Of a DNA stretch of 64,000 bases, positions 18,572-26,554 are shown piece after piece. The position numbers and the translations under genes were made by a program. This DNA comes from Acinetobacter piscicola. Its GTDB lineage: Bacteria; Pseudomonadota; Gammaproteobacteria; Pseudomonadales; Moraxellaceae. The first letter of the stretch is position 1. Each line of letters starts with the position of its first letter. A model generated the notes under the pieces. The model saw nothing but the letters and a program-made list of their open reading frames with translations, was not told the DNA's origin and did no database searches. The stretch is from positions 62,001 to 126,000 of the forward strand of contig NZ_CP048661.1 of the NCBI RefSeq assembly GCF_015218165.1, in the 5' to 3' direction.

Positions 18572-19390
18572 GGCACTGTTGCAAATAACCACGAATGGTA
18601 AGTTGAAGACTGTTTTAGCTAAAGGTGCAGCATATGAATCCTTTCCATGGTCGGCATTTTCAGGGCGAAATCATTCTTTGGGCTGTGCGCTGGTATTGTA
18701 AATATGGCATTAGCTATCGTGAACTGCAGGAAATGCTGGCCGAACGGGGTGTGAATGTTGATCACACGACTATTTACCGTTGGGTTCAACGTTATGCTCC
18801 TGAAATAGAAAAACGTTTACGCTGGTATTGGCGTAATCCTACAGATCTGAGCTCGTGGCATATTGATGAAACCTATGTAAAAGTGAATGGACGATGGTCT
18901 TATCTGTATCGTGCAGTCGATCAACGTGGCGATACCATTGATTTTTATCTTTCTTCTAGACGTAATACCAAATCAGCATATTGTTTTCTTGGAAAAATTT
19001 TAAATAATGTGAAGAAGTGGCAAATTCCACAAGTGATCAACACGGATAAAGCACCCACATATGGACGTGCTTTATCACGGTTAAAACGGGAAGGTAAATG
19101 TCCACCAGACCTTGAGCACAGGCAGATTAAGTATAAAAATAACGTGATTGAATGTGATCATGGCAAGCTAAAGCGGATCATCAGGGCCACATTAGGATTC
19201 AAATCTATGAAGACGGCTTATGCCACAATTAAAGGTATTGAAGTCATGCGTGCACTACGTAAAGGACAAGCATCGTCATTTTATTATGGTCAGCCTCAGG
19301 GTGAAGTGTGTCTAATCAACAGGGTTTTCGGTCTCTAAGTACTTTTTAAAGGGAACATCATCGACTCAAATCTCTATTTGCAACAGTGCC
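18572..19390 (+). mobile_element. IS1006-type element, copy E
   Basis: Complete, 819 bp, with the same terminal repeats as copies A and B. The flanks acccaagt and taattaaa do not match, so it marks another rearrangement joint. Confidence 0.92.
18634..19338 (+). CDS. tnp: IS6-family transposase (IS1006 type)
   Basis: A 234-aa protein identical to those at 1330 and 10912, an intact DDE transposase starting MNPFHGRHFQ. Confidence 0.93.
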   Translation: MNPFHGRHFQGEIILWAVRWYCKYGISYRELQEMLAERGVNVDHTTIYRWVQRYAPEIEKRLRWYWRNPTDLSSWHIDETYVKVNGRWSYLYRAVDQRGDTIDFYLSSRRNTKSAYCFLGKILNNVKKWQIPQVINTDKAPTYGRALSRLKREGKCPPDLEHRQIKYKNNVIECDHGKLKRIIRATLGFKSMKTAYATIKGIEVMRALRKGQASSFYYGQPQGEVCLINRVFGL

Positions 19391-19483
19391 TAATTAAATC
19401 CCTTACAATTCAAATTTTTCAGCAACGACTTATCTTTGTTAAAATAGTATTAATTTATTTTTTTTAGGACAAACCTTAACAAA

Positions 19484-19499
19484 ATTACAAATTTGTAAT
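19484..19499. promoter_or_regulatory. ATTACA-N4-TGTAAT dyad, second copy
   Basis: A perfect inverted repeat ATTACA AATT TGTAAT, 91 bp before the peptide start at 19591. It has the same half-sites and spacing as the dyad at 10103, although the surrounding DNA is largely different. Confidence 0.5.
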
Positions 19500-19590
19500 T
19501 TGGTTGTCATTTAGGTGTATATATCTAGGAATTAGTATATGAAGAAATTATTTTTTGGTCCAAGATATGATTAGATTCAATAATATATAT

Positions 19591-19707
19591 ATGAAGATTG
19601 TTTTAGTTATTTTTACTATAGTTTTTTCAACCAGTAGTTTTGCTGATGGGGGACTTCGTTTCTTAGAGAAAAATTTAGAAATAATTAACAATAGACTTCC
19701 GTCATAA
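19591..19707 (+). CDS. Small secreted peptide, ADGGL family, second member
   Basis: A 38-aa predicted exported peptide: signal MKIVLVIFTIVFSTSSFA, mature DGGLRFLEKNLEIINNRLPS. It shares the ADGGLxFLEKNL core with the gene at 10190 but lacks its Lys/NES tail. The stop codon is supplied by the end of an IS5-family element, so the C terminus is probably cut. The function is unknown. Confidence 0.5.
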   Translation: MKIVLVIFTIVFSTSSFADGGLRFLEKNLEIINNRLPS

Positions 19708-20493
19708 ATCAAAAAACGTACAATTTATTTGATCTTAAATTAATCAGCAAAATTATTTAATTCAAGAGATAATCCTTGGATGAAATTCAAAGATATTCAA
19801 AAATTATCAGACGTTAAGTTTCGTAGGCTTACCGGTGTTAGTTGGGCTACATTTAACCTCATGTTGGCCGAGCTAAATAAGCAGTTACCTCGTCATATTG
19901 GTAAAGGACGACCGCATAAATTACCGTTGGAAGATCGTTTGCTCTTATGTATAGAATATTGGAGAGAATATCGAACATTTTTCCATCTTGGTATGAGTTA
20001 CGGTGTATCTGAAACGAGTGCAATTCGTATCACACGTGTTATTGAAGATACCTTAATCCGTTCTGGAAAATTTAACTTGCCAAAACAACTTCCTAATCGA
20101 GATGAAGTGGATTGGGAAGTTGTTGTGATTGATGCAACTGAAATATTAGTTCAACGTCCAAAAAAAACAGAAAAAATGGTATAGCGGTAAAAAAAAGCGA
20201 CATACCTTTAAATTTCAATTATCTATGCACTATACAACAGGTGAAATACTGAGTGTATGTGGAAGTCATGGAAGCATGCATGATTTTCAAATATTTAAAA
20301 AAAGCATGAGGAAATTAAAATTTAAGCCCTTTTTTATCGTTGATAAGGGGTATTTAGGGATAAAGAAATTGGGTTTTGGATGCCTCATGCCATCTAAAGC
20401 AAAGAAAACTGAAAAACTAGATTCTGAATTAAAAAAGTTAAATAGAGAGATTGGTCGTAGACGAATTCAAGTAGAGCATGTATTTGGAAGGAT
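19703..20493 (+). mobile_element. IS5-family (ISL2-like) element, interrupted
   Basis: It starts with TAAATCAAAAAACG and carries a transposase in the plus direction. An IS3-family element with a GAT duplication enters at 20494. The sequence beyond 21778 does not clearly continue the transposase, so the right part may be lost. Confidence 0.65.
19780..20493 (+). pseudogene. IS5-family transposase, frameshifted and cut
   Basis: Residues 1-134 (19780-20184) include a helix-turn-helix part and the DDE region EVVVIDATEILVQRP. A frameshift near 20180 leads to HYTTGEILSVCGSHGSMHDF and FIVDKGYLG with VEHVFGRIE. The frame is then broken by IS3 at 20494. The frameshift may be natural slippage at an A-rich run, but the loss of the C terminus inactivates it. 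Confidence 0.75.
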
Positions 20494-21775
20494 AGAGATG
20501 GCTCCGTAAATTTGAACAACACCTATAAGTGATATTTTGCTCCCCAAATGATGTTATAAACATCGATATATGGAGTATTTTATGGCACGTAGACCAAGAA
20601 GAAATCATTCAAATGACTTTAAAGCTAAGGTAGCACTTGCTGCAATTAAAGCAGAAAAAACACTTGCTGAATTGAGTGCTGAATTTGATGTTCATCAAAA
20701 CCAAATTATCGACTGGAAAAATCAATTGATTTCGGCTTCCTCGCAAGCCTTCGATCAATCAAAAGCTCCAGCAGAACCACCCATTGATCTAAAAAAACTA
20801 CATGCAAAAATCGGTGAGCAGGCATTAGAAATTGATTTTTTAGAAGGTGTGTTGAAGAAACTGGGCCGCTTCAACCACAAAAGTTAATCGACGACTCACT
20901 TCAGATTTCAGTATCTAAGCAAGCTAAGCTACTGAAAGTCTCCCGTGGTTGTTATTACTATCGCCCAAAACCTGTGAGTGCATCAGATCTGAAGCTGATG
21001 CGCTGTATTGATGAATTACATATGCAATACCCTTTTGCAGGTAGCCGTATGATGCGTGATTTATTGAACCGTCAAGGACATCATATAGGACGACGTCATA
21101 CACGTACTTTAATGAAGAAAATGGGCATTAATGCGTTATATCGTAAACCAAATCTAAGTCAGGCCAATGAAGCTCACCGTAAATATCCTTATCTGCTCAA
21201 AGGATTGAATATTCAACGGAGTAATCAAGTGTGGGCAACGGATATAACATATATCCCTATGGCAAAAGGCTTCGTCTACTTATGTGCTGTGATTGATTGG
21301 CACAGCCGTAAGGTGCTTGCTCATAGCGTATCGATTAGTATGGAGGTTGCATTTTGTATAGAAACATTAAATGAAGCTATTGAAAAATATGGCCGACCTG
21401 AAGTCTTTAATACAGACCAAGGCAGTCAATTTACCAGTGATGCGTTTATTGAAGTGTTAAAATCAAATGACATCCAAATCAGCATGGACGGTAAAGGTCG
21501 TTGGGTCGATAATGTGATGATTGAACGATTATGGCGGAGCGTTAAATATGAAGAGGTGTATCTCAAAGCTTATAGCAGTGTCACCGATGCGAAAAAGCAA
21601 TTGAGTGCATATTTTGAATTTTATAATTTGAAACGACCTCATTCGAGTCTGGACAAAATGACTCCAGATGAGTTTTACTATGACCAGCTACCACAACAAA
21701 ATAAGGTAGCTTAACTAGAGCAGAACATCACTTATAAATAAGCTTTTAGTTGTTCAAACAAGTGGGACCACCTCT
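20494..21775 (+). mobile_element. IS3-family element, copy 1
   Basis: 1282 bp, ends AGAGATGGCTCCG and CGGTGGTCCCAC-like, flanked by a 3-bp GAT duplication (20491-20493 and 21776-21778). Two further copies of the same length are at 29820 and 45473; this copy differs from them at many silent sites. Confidence 0.88.
20582..21714 (+). CDS. IS3-family transposase OrfAB
   Basis: OrfA (20582-20887) starts MARRPRRNHSNDFK and has a helix-turn-helix plus a leucine-rich coiled coil. OrfB overlaps it by a -1 shift and holds the integrase core: VWATDITYIPM, NTDQGSQFTSDAF and WVDNVMIERLWRSVKYEE. The usual product is an OrfAB fusion by programmed frameshift. Confidence 0.9.
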
Positions 21776-21778
21776 GAT

Positions 21779-21928
21779 TTCACGTTTGCAGAATATATCT
21801 TAGCGGTGATCCATCTAATATTCGTGATTATAAAGAGAGCTAATTCACAGGTTCTACAGATTATGTAGCGACTAACTATATCAAAGTCTATTTGCAGTTG
21901 ATGGTTGGCGCTTAGTTTATATTTACGC
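21779..21928. other. Short intergenic stretch with no clear gene
   Basis: No convincing frame. A short reading GDPSNIRDYKES and stop may be the tail of an IS remnant, but I cannot assign it. Confidence 0.3.
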
Positions 21929-23194
21929 TTAGGTTTCAGTTAAAAAATCAATATTCTGTTGAATCCGTGATTGAATCATCTGTAGGGTAGATTCTCGAAT
22001 TTGATGGGGATACAGGCGCTGCGCAATTTGACTAAATTGAAGTGCAATTTCACGCATGGTCAAGATGATCTCATCGACTTCTAGAGTAGTCAGATTAGCT
22101 TCTGAAGTACCGAGTTTATGTATGTCATTTCGGGAAATATTGAGCGCTTCTCCCATAATGTCCATTTGATGATAACCACCTGGACCCTCGCAGAAGGTCA
22201 CATCATAGGCTGGAGCCAATTTCCATTGACCATTTTTCTCCATGAGAAATGAAAAGTTCTTAGTATGGTCATCCCGATTATTGAAAAGCACATTAAACAC
22301 AGCACGTTTAAAAGCATGCAATCTTTCTCGTACATCTTGCGTACACATCAAGGTTGCCCGGAGAAAATTGCGATAGTCTAGGCTACCTGGAACTTTATAG
22401 TCTGCTCCTGTATATGCAGCCAAACTCTGCATTGGAATCCGCATACCATTTTGACGATCGAATCGTTTAGAAGCAAAAGCCGTTAAACCATTGGGCAAAT
22501 TAAAGAAATGGGTATCTGGAGTCTCAATTGCACAAAGTCGCAAACATTCTGCATAGACGGCTTCAATGGCGCAGACTTCAGGATGCTCTTGCTGAGCAGG
22601 AAACTTAATCAGCCAGGCTTCATGTTGATCAGAATCTTGAGTCGAAAACTCTAAATTGACAGGATCTCGGTAAACCAACGCTTTTGGTCTGGCACCTTGA
22701 GGGGAGCCACCCATGACCAATAAATGCTGTAGAAATTCACCACCTTCACCTTTGAGTACTTCTTGAACTTCCTGGGCCAGTTGTTGTAAAGGGATATTTT
22801 CTGAGGTTTGCATGTCAGCAACACAAGGTTCAAAGGAGAGGGCACCCATTGCGTGACTACTAATATAGGTCAGACGCTCCAAAGGTCCAATTCGTGCTGA
22901 ATTTAAGCCAATTTTTTTGAAATATCGATCCATCAACATCATGCCCCAACCATCTGGTAAAGCGTCATAGACTGGACCTGGGAGTCCCATTTGATGAGTA
23001 GGAAAACCTTGTCTGAATGGTAGACCTTTTAAAGGCAGCAAGTAAGAAGAGAGCTCAACACCTTGCTGTATTGCTTCTGGACTATATTCAAAAGCAATGG
23101 TGGGTCTACCTGTCGTGGCTGTTGAACTAATCAGCGTTCCCCATAACCATGATTCGCCCCAACCGTTGTAATAAACATTAAGTCTATTGAGCAT
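21929..23194 (-). CDS. hipA: HipA-like serine/threonine kinase toxin
   Basis: A 421-aa HipA-family kinase. In the family, HipA phosphorylates a translation component (GltX in E. coli) and induces growth arrest. Residues 1-110 are the HipA N-terminal domain. The kinase part has a Gly-rich loop (MGGSPQGARPKALV), HEAWLIKFPAQ with the ATP Lys, the catalytic NNRDDHTKNFSFL and the metal-binding APAYDVTF. All key residues are present. It overlaps the antitoxin stop by one base (TAATG), a typical coupled toxin-antitoxin layout. The substrate cannot be read from sequence. Confidence 0.88.
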   Translation of the reverse strand: MLNRLNVYYNGWGESWLWGTLISSTATTGRPTIAFEYSPEAIQQGVELSSYLLPLKGLPFRQGFPTHQMGLPGPVYDALPDGWGMMLMDRYFKKIGLNSARIGPLERLTYISSHAMGALSFEPCVADMQTSENIPLQQLAQEVQEVLKGEGGEFLQHLLVMGGSPQGARPKALVYRDPVNLEFSTQDSDQHEAWLIKFPAQQEHPEVCAIEAVYAECLRLCAIETPDTHFFNLPNGLTAFASKRFDRQNGMRIPMQSLAAYTGADYKVPGSLDYRNFLRATLMCTQDVRERLHAFKRAVFNVLFNNRDDHTKNFSFLMEKNGQWKLAPAYDVTFCEGPGGYHQMDIMGEALNISRNDIHKLGTSEANLTTLEVDEIILTMREIALQFSQIAQRLYPHQIRESTLQMIQSRIQQNIDFLTET

Positions 23195-23499
23195 TATCCC
23201 TTCCTCTTAATACGGTGGCGCTTACTTTGACTCTCATAGCGAAGAATGTCATTCACACTGTTAAGCTGAGGTTTAAATAGTTCCTGAAGTTCGTTTAATC
23301 GACCCAAGACCATTGCAATACGGACTAAATTTTCAACAGATACATTTCGTCCCGCTTCAAGATTCGAAACTGTATTCACGCCGACACCAGCGCGTGCTGC
23401 TACCTCAGCTTGAGACATCTCCAGAAAGAGTCGTTGCTTACGTAAACGCTCACCTAAAAGAGTCACAACTTCTTCTGGTTTAGTGAAATATAAATCCAT
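23194..23499 (-). CDS. hipB: HipB-like XRE antitoxin
   Basis: A 101-aa DNA-binding antitoxin and autoregulator, first gene of the pair. The helix-turn-helix reads LRKQRLFLEMSQAEVAARAG then VNTVSNLEAGRN. The basic tail RHRIKRKG ends just before HipA. It should bind its own promoter upstream of 23500 and neutralise HipA. Confidence 0.85.
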   Translation of the reverse strand: MDLYFTKPEEVVTLLGERLRKQRLFLEMSQAEVAARAGVGVNTVSNLEAGRNVSVENLVRIAMVLGRLNELQELFKPQLNSVNDILRYESQSKRHRIKRKG

Positions 23500-24419
23500 T
23501 AAATTGGGTCTTAAGAATGAATAATTTAATTAAATCACAAAATAATGGAATTAATCTATAGCTATAGTGTGGCTAAGGAGGGCTTTGTTGCACAGCACAT
23601 CAGAAGGGTAGGTATAGTCCTTGGGTATCGGTTACAGAAAATCATCAGGATGTACTTTGACTGATTGTTGATACGGAGATTTCAGTATTTTCATTTTTCC
23701 TAATAGGTCACATTACTTAGAAAGGGTTCTTCGAAAATTAGTTCATACTTTAAAAATCCTATAAATATTGAGGATATTTTCTTAATGCTTTCAATATAGC
23801 ATGCGGCTATATGTAACTCGAACGGGCTTAATCTGCCTTTCAGTATAAATTTTTTGGGCGTGAGAGGGGAGAGGTGTGAGGGCAAGCAATTTATATCGTG
23901 GATACTTCTAAATTACTTATGTAATAGAAGGTGGTAAACATGGATTTAGAGGTAATAACACTAAATATAAAAAAATTGGAAGAATAATTTATTAAATTAT
24001 TGTTTTTATGTGGTTATTGGTGATGTTATGAATAATAATAACTTTTTTCTTGATGAATTTTACCTAAAAAAATTGATCAGATAATTTTCTTTAAATGTCA
24101 TGCATACATAAATTTGACAGTTTGAAGGGATCGGTATGTGCATTTTTCACAAGGTTAAAGATCGACCATAAATGTGATAAACGGCAGAGGATCATTGAAA
24201 AATGAATGGATTTAAACACTACATGTATGCACGAAAAAAAGTATCGCTGCGGTTCTGCTGACAGGCTGTATTGAGCATTGAATGCAAATGATGTAGTAAT
24301 TGTCTACAGGCTATAGGACCAGCATGAAGAAGAATGAAATGTAGTTGCCAATTTATAACCTTGGTTGAAAAGCATAGCATTGTTATTCGGAGAAGTGAGG
24401 TAAGCCATCCTTCTCTTAT
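23500..24419. other. Long AT-rich stretch without a convincing gene
   Basis: The hipBA promoter must lie near 23500-23570. At 23582 GGCTTTGTTGCACA resembles an IS5-family end, followed on the minus strand by a short reading ending SPYQQSVKVHPDDFL and stop, perhaps a transposon remnant. A 61-codon minus frame at 23700-23885 has no family features. The rest looks like decayed DNA. Confidence 0.4.
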
Positions 24420-24677
24420 TCATTTAAAATGATTCTTACTCAACTGATCTCGACTCATGGGCTGGTTCCAATTAGACGGATAATAACTTCCATCCCCTAT
24501 CTTTTTCTTACCACATTTCTTGCATTTAATCCCTTCTTTGGAGATTTGATTCAGCATCACTGTTGTCGGTTGAATCAAATCAATGACATAGTTCGTTGGT
24601 TCAGGAAAAGCAGAAGAGGCTGCTTTATTGCAAAAGAGAACATTCGGATCAAATGGATTGGATTGCACAAAAGCCAT
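24420..24677 (-). CDS. Small hypothetical protein with a Cys pair
   Basis: An 85-aa frame with a possible half zinc finger, KCKKCGKKKIGDG, near residue 52. No family is recognised. The opposite strand is also open here, so the coding call is uncertain. Its neighbours are the hip and fic toxin loci. Confidence 0.3.
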   Translation of the reverse strand: MAFVQSNPFDPNVLFCNKAASSAFPEPTNYVIDLIQPTTVMLNQISKEGIKCKKCGKKKIGDGSYYPSNWNQPMSRDQLSKNHFK

Positions 24678-25026
24678 GATACAGCCACAGAGTAATTCAC
24701 CTGCATGTAATCTGTAACATCCATTCAGGTCATCAGACGAAGATTAATCTGAAATTTAAGCACTAAACGCCATAAATCTATGTATGGGCAGACTTTTTTG
24801 AGACATATGTTGATAAACATGCGGCAAGTTACATTGCTTAAAAGTCTATCTAAGTTAACGATCTATTCAATTCTGGATAAGTAATCTGAATATTACGATC
24901 CTAAATTACCCGAAGAGTATTAAGATTTCTAAGAATCGTGATTGTTGGTTTATTTGGGAAATTAATCAGTGGATTGAAGCAAAGATGATGGCTCATTAAG
25001 GATTGTGGGCTTCGACTACTTAAATT
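24678..25026. other. Intergenic stretch, no gene seen
   Basis: No supported frame, repeat or RNA gene was recognised between the small hypothetical gene and the fic stop. Confidence 0.4.
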
Positions 25027-25623
25027 TTAGGTATTTTGAATAAAGCATATTTCAAAAATCTTAATTAATGGATTTAAATTACCATAAAAACCTTCAATAT
25101 TGGCTTGAATCCATTGTTGTTGAGAGTCAATGCGAGACCAATCAATACCATAACCACAATGAGCAATCAGATGCTCAAAGAAAATCCGTTGTGTACGTCC
25201 ATTACCTTCACGGAATGGGTGTATGACATTAAGCTCACAATACAAGTCGGCAAGTTGAGGAATCAGTTGTTGTGGTGCTAAGCCTTGAAAGTATTTTTTT
25301 TCTTGAAGCGGTTTGAGTAGTTTATTGGTTTCAATTTCAATACGGGAAAAATTACAAAAACGGGTGTCACCTTTGGAAATATCGATTTGTCTTAACTTTC
25401 CTGCCCAGTCGTATAAGTCGCCAAAGAGCTGCGCATGAATTGATTTTAAGTATTGTAAGTCGTAAGGTGGTTCAGCATATTCAATTAAGTTACTTGCCAA
25501 TCCAGACAGTTCTAGTTCAGCTTATTCTAAAATTTGTTCATCATGAATATTGAGTTTGTTCTTTAGGATATTTGTGCCAGGGTAACAATACAGGCTGTCA
25601 CCCATTTCCCCATATTTATCCAT
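25027..25623 (-). pseudogene. fic: Fic-family AMP-transferase with internal stop
   Basis: A Fic toxin that would transfer AMP to targets through HxFx(D/E)GNGRxxR, here HPFREGNGRTQR. Reading from ATG 25623 gives MDKYGEMGDSLYCYPGTNIL, like the N terminus of E. coli Fic, but codon 34 is TAA (25524-25522) where relatives have Gln. The frame then continues intact to 25027 (SGLASNLIEYAEPPYDL onward). A single C-to-T change explains the stop. Restart at TTG 25500 would give a 157-aa protein with the active site but without the N-terminal region. Probably inactivated. Confidence 0.8.
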
Positions 25624-25635
25624 ACATGCACCTGA

Positions 25636-25803
25636 CTAAGTTTCGGGTTGCGAATACTTCTTATATTTTTGCAAGATTTCAGCTTTACTTTGTTGAGTTG
25701 TTTGAGCTGTCGTTGTAATGCCTTCAAGCTTTAGGCTGGCTTGATAGTTTTGCGCACGTGTCGCTTGAATATATTTTTTTTTCTGTTCAGTGGTTCTGAG
25801 CAT
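25636..25803 (-). CDS. yhfG: YhfG-family Fic antitoxin
   Basis: A 55-aa protein, MLRTTEQKKKYIQATRAQNY and QASLKLEGI, matching the pattern of E. coli YhfG (QKxxxWxxxRxxNFQASxxLEG). It ends 12 bp before the fic start. YhfG-like proteins bind Fic and block it. The antitoxin frame is intact while the toxin is broken, as expected when toxin loss is tolerated. Confidence 0.75.
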   Translation of the reverse strand: MLRTTEQKKKYIQATRAQNYQASLKLEGITTTAQTTQQSKAEILQKYKKYSQPET

Positions 25804-26077
25804 TTCGAAACTCCATTGATGCTACACGTGAAGTAAGTATAGCAGAGAATCTTTTTGATCAATGCTGCATACACAGCATTTCAAAATGTAATACAACGGT
25901 ATTGTTTCATGTAATAACAGAAAACTAAAAAAAAGTGGAAGAATTTTTAAAATTTAGACCACCCATGATAAGTAAACCATATGTATTTGTTGATAATTGT
26001 AATTTTGAGAAAATTTAGTTGATAAATTAAATGAATTTTAATATACAAAGATATGCTCATTTTTTATATCGATAAAA
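25804..26077. other. AT-rich gap before the recombinase module
   Basis: No gene is seen. It should contain the promoter of the three-gene recombinase module and, if that module is a mobile element, possibly its left end. I could not identify either by eye. Confidence 0.3.
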
Positions 26078-26542
26078 ATGTTAAAATTTGACTATTTAGT
26101 AAAAAATATAGAGATATTTATGGGGCAATTTATCATGCCCTTTTGCTTTGAGCGACAAAATGTTCAATTTAAGATAGTAAAAATTAACTCAGAACTACTG
26201 AAAATCAAAAAGATTAAACAGAGCCAGAAAGTAGTAGTACAAGCAAAGTTCAAAATAATCTATGTGAAAATTTGGCAAAAAATATTGCTATTAATGCAAA
26301 CGGAGCCATGCTTACGTGTACATTCTAATTATGTTGCAATCTTACAGTTGATACATAATCTTGATGATTTTATCGAAAAATCACAGCAACACTTGTGCTT
26401 TGAGAGAAAAGCTCAGAAAGAGCTGGATGCTAAATTTTTTGCTAGATTTTTTAAGCTGACAAAGAGTTCAATAAAAGATCAACTTTTACCAAATTGTTCA
26501 GATCGTAATGAATTTAACCAATGCAATTTGATAAAAAATTAA
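26078..26542 (+). CDS. Small basic protein, first gene of recombinase module
   Basis: A 154-aa Lys-rich protein with no recognised family. ATG 26120 (MGQFIMPFCFERQ) is an alternative start. The stop is 12 bp before the 779-aa gene, so they are probably co-transcribed. A small accessory beside two large recombinases recalls the TnpA/B/C set of Tn554-like elements, but there is no sequence evidence for homology. Confidence 0.5.
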   Translation: MLKFDYLVKNIEIFMGQFIMPFCFERQNVQFKIVKINSELLKIKKIKQSQKVVVQAKFKIIYVKIWQKILLLMQTEPCLRVHSNYVAILQLIHNLDDFIEKSQQHLCFERKAQKELDAKFFARFFKLTKSSIKDQLLPNCSDRNEFNQCNLIKN

Positions 26543-26554
26543 GCGAAAGCGAAT

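Noticed and set aside
23700..23885. Minus-strand 61-codon frame between hipB and fic
   Set aside because: No start context, family pattern or neighbour logic; it lies in decayed DNA.
24200..24300. Possible small lipoprotein (AAVLLTGC) near 24240
   Set aside because: There is no start codon in that frame; a stop lies just upstream.
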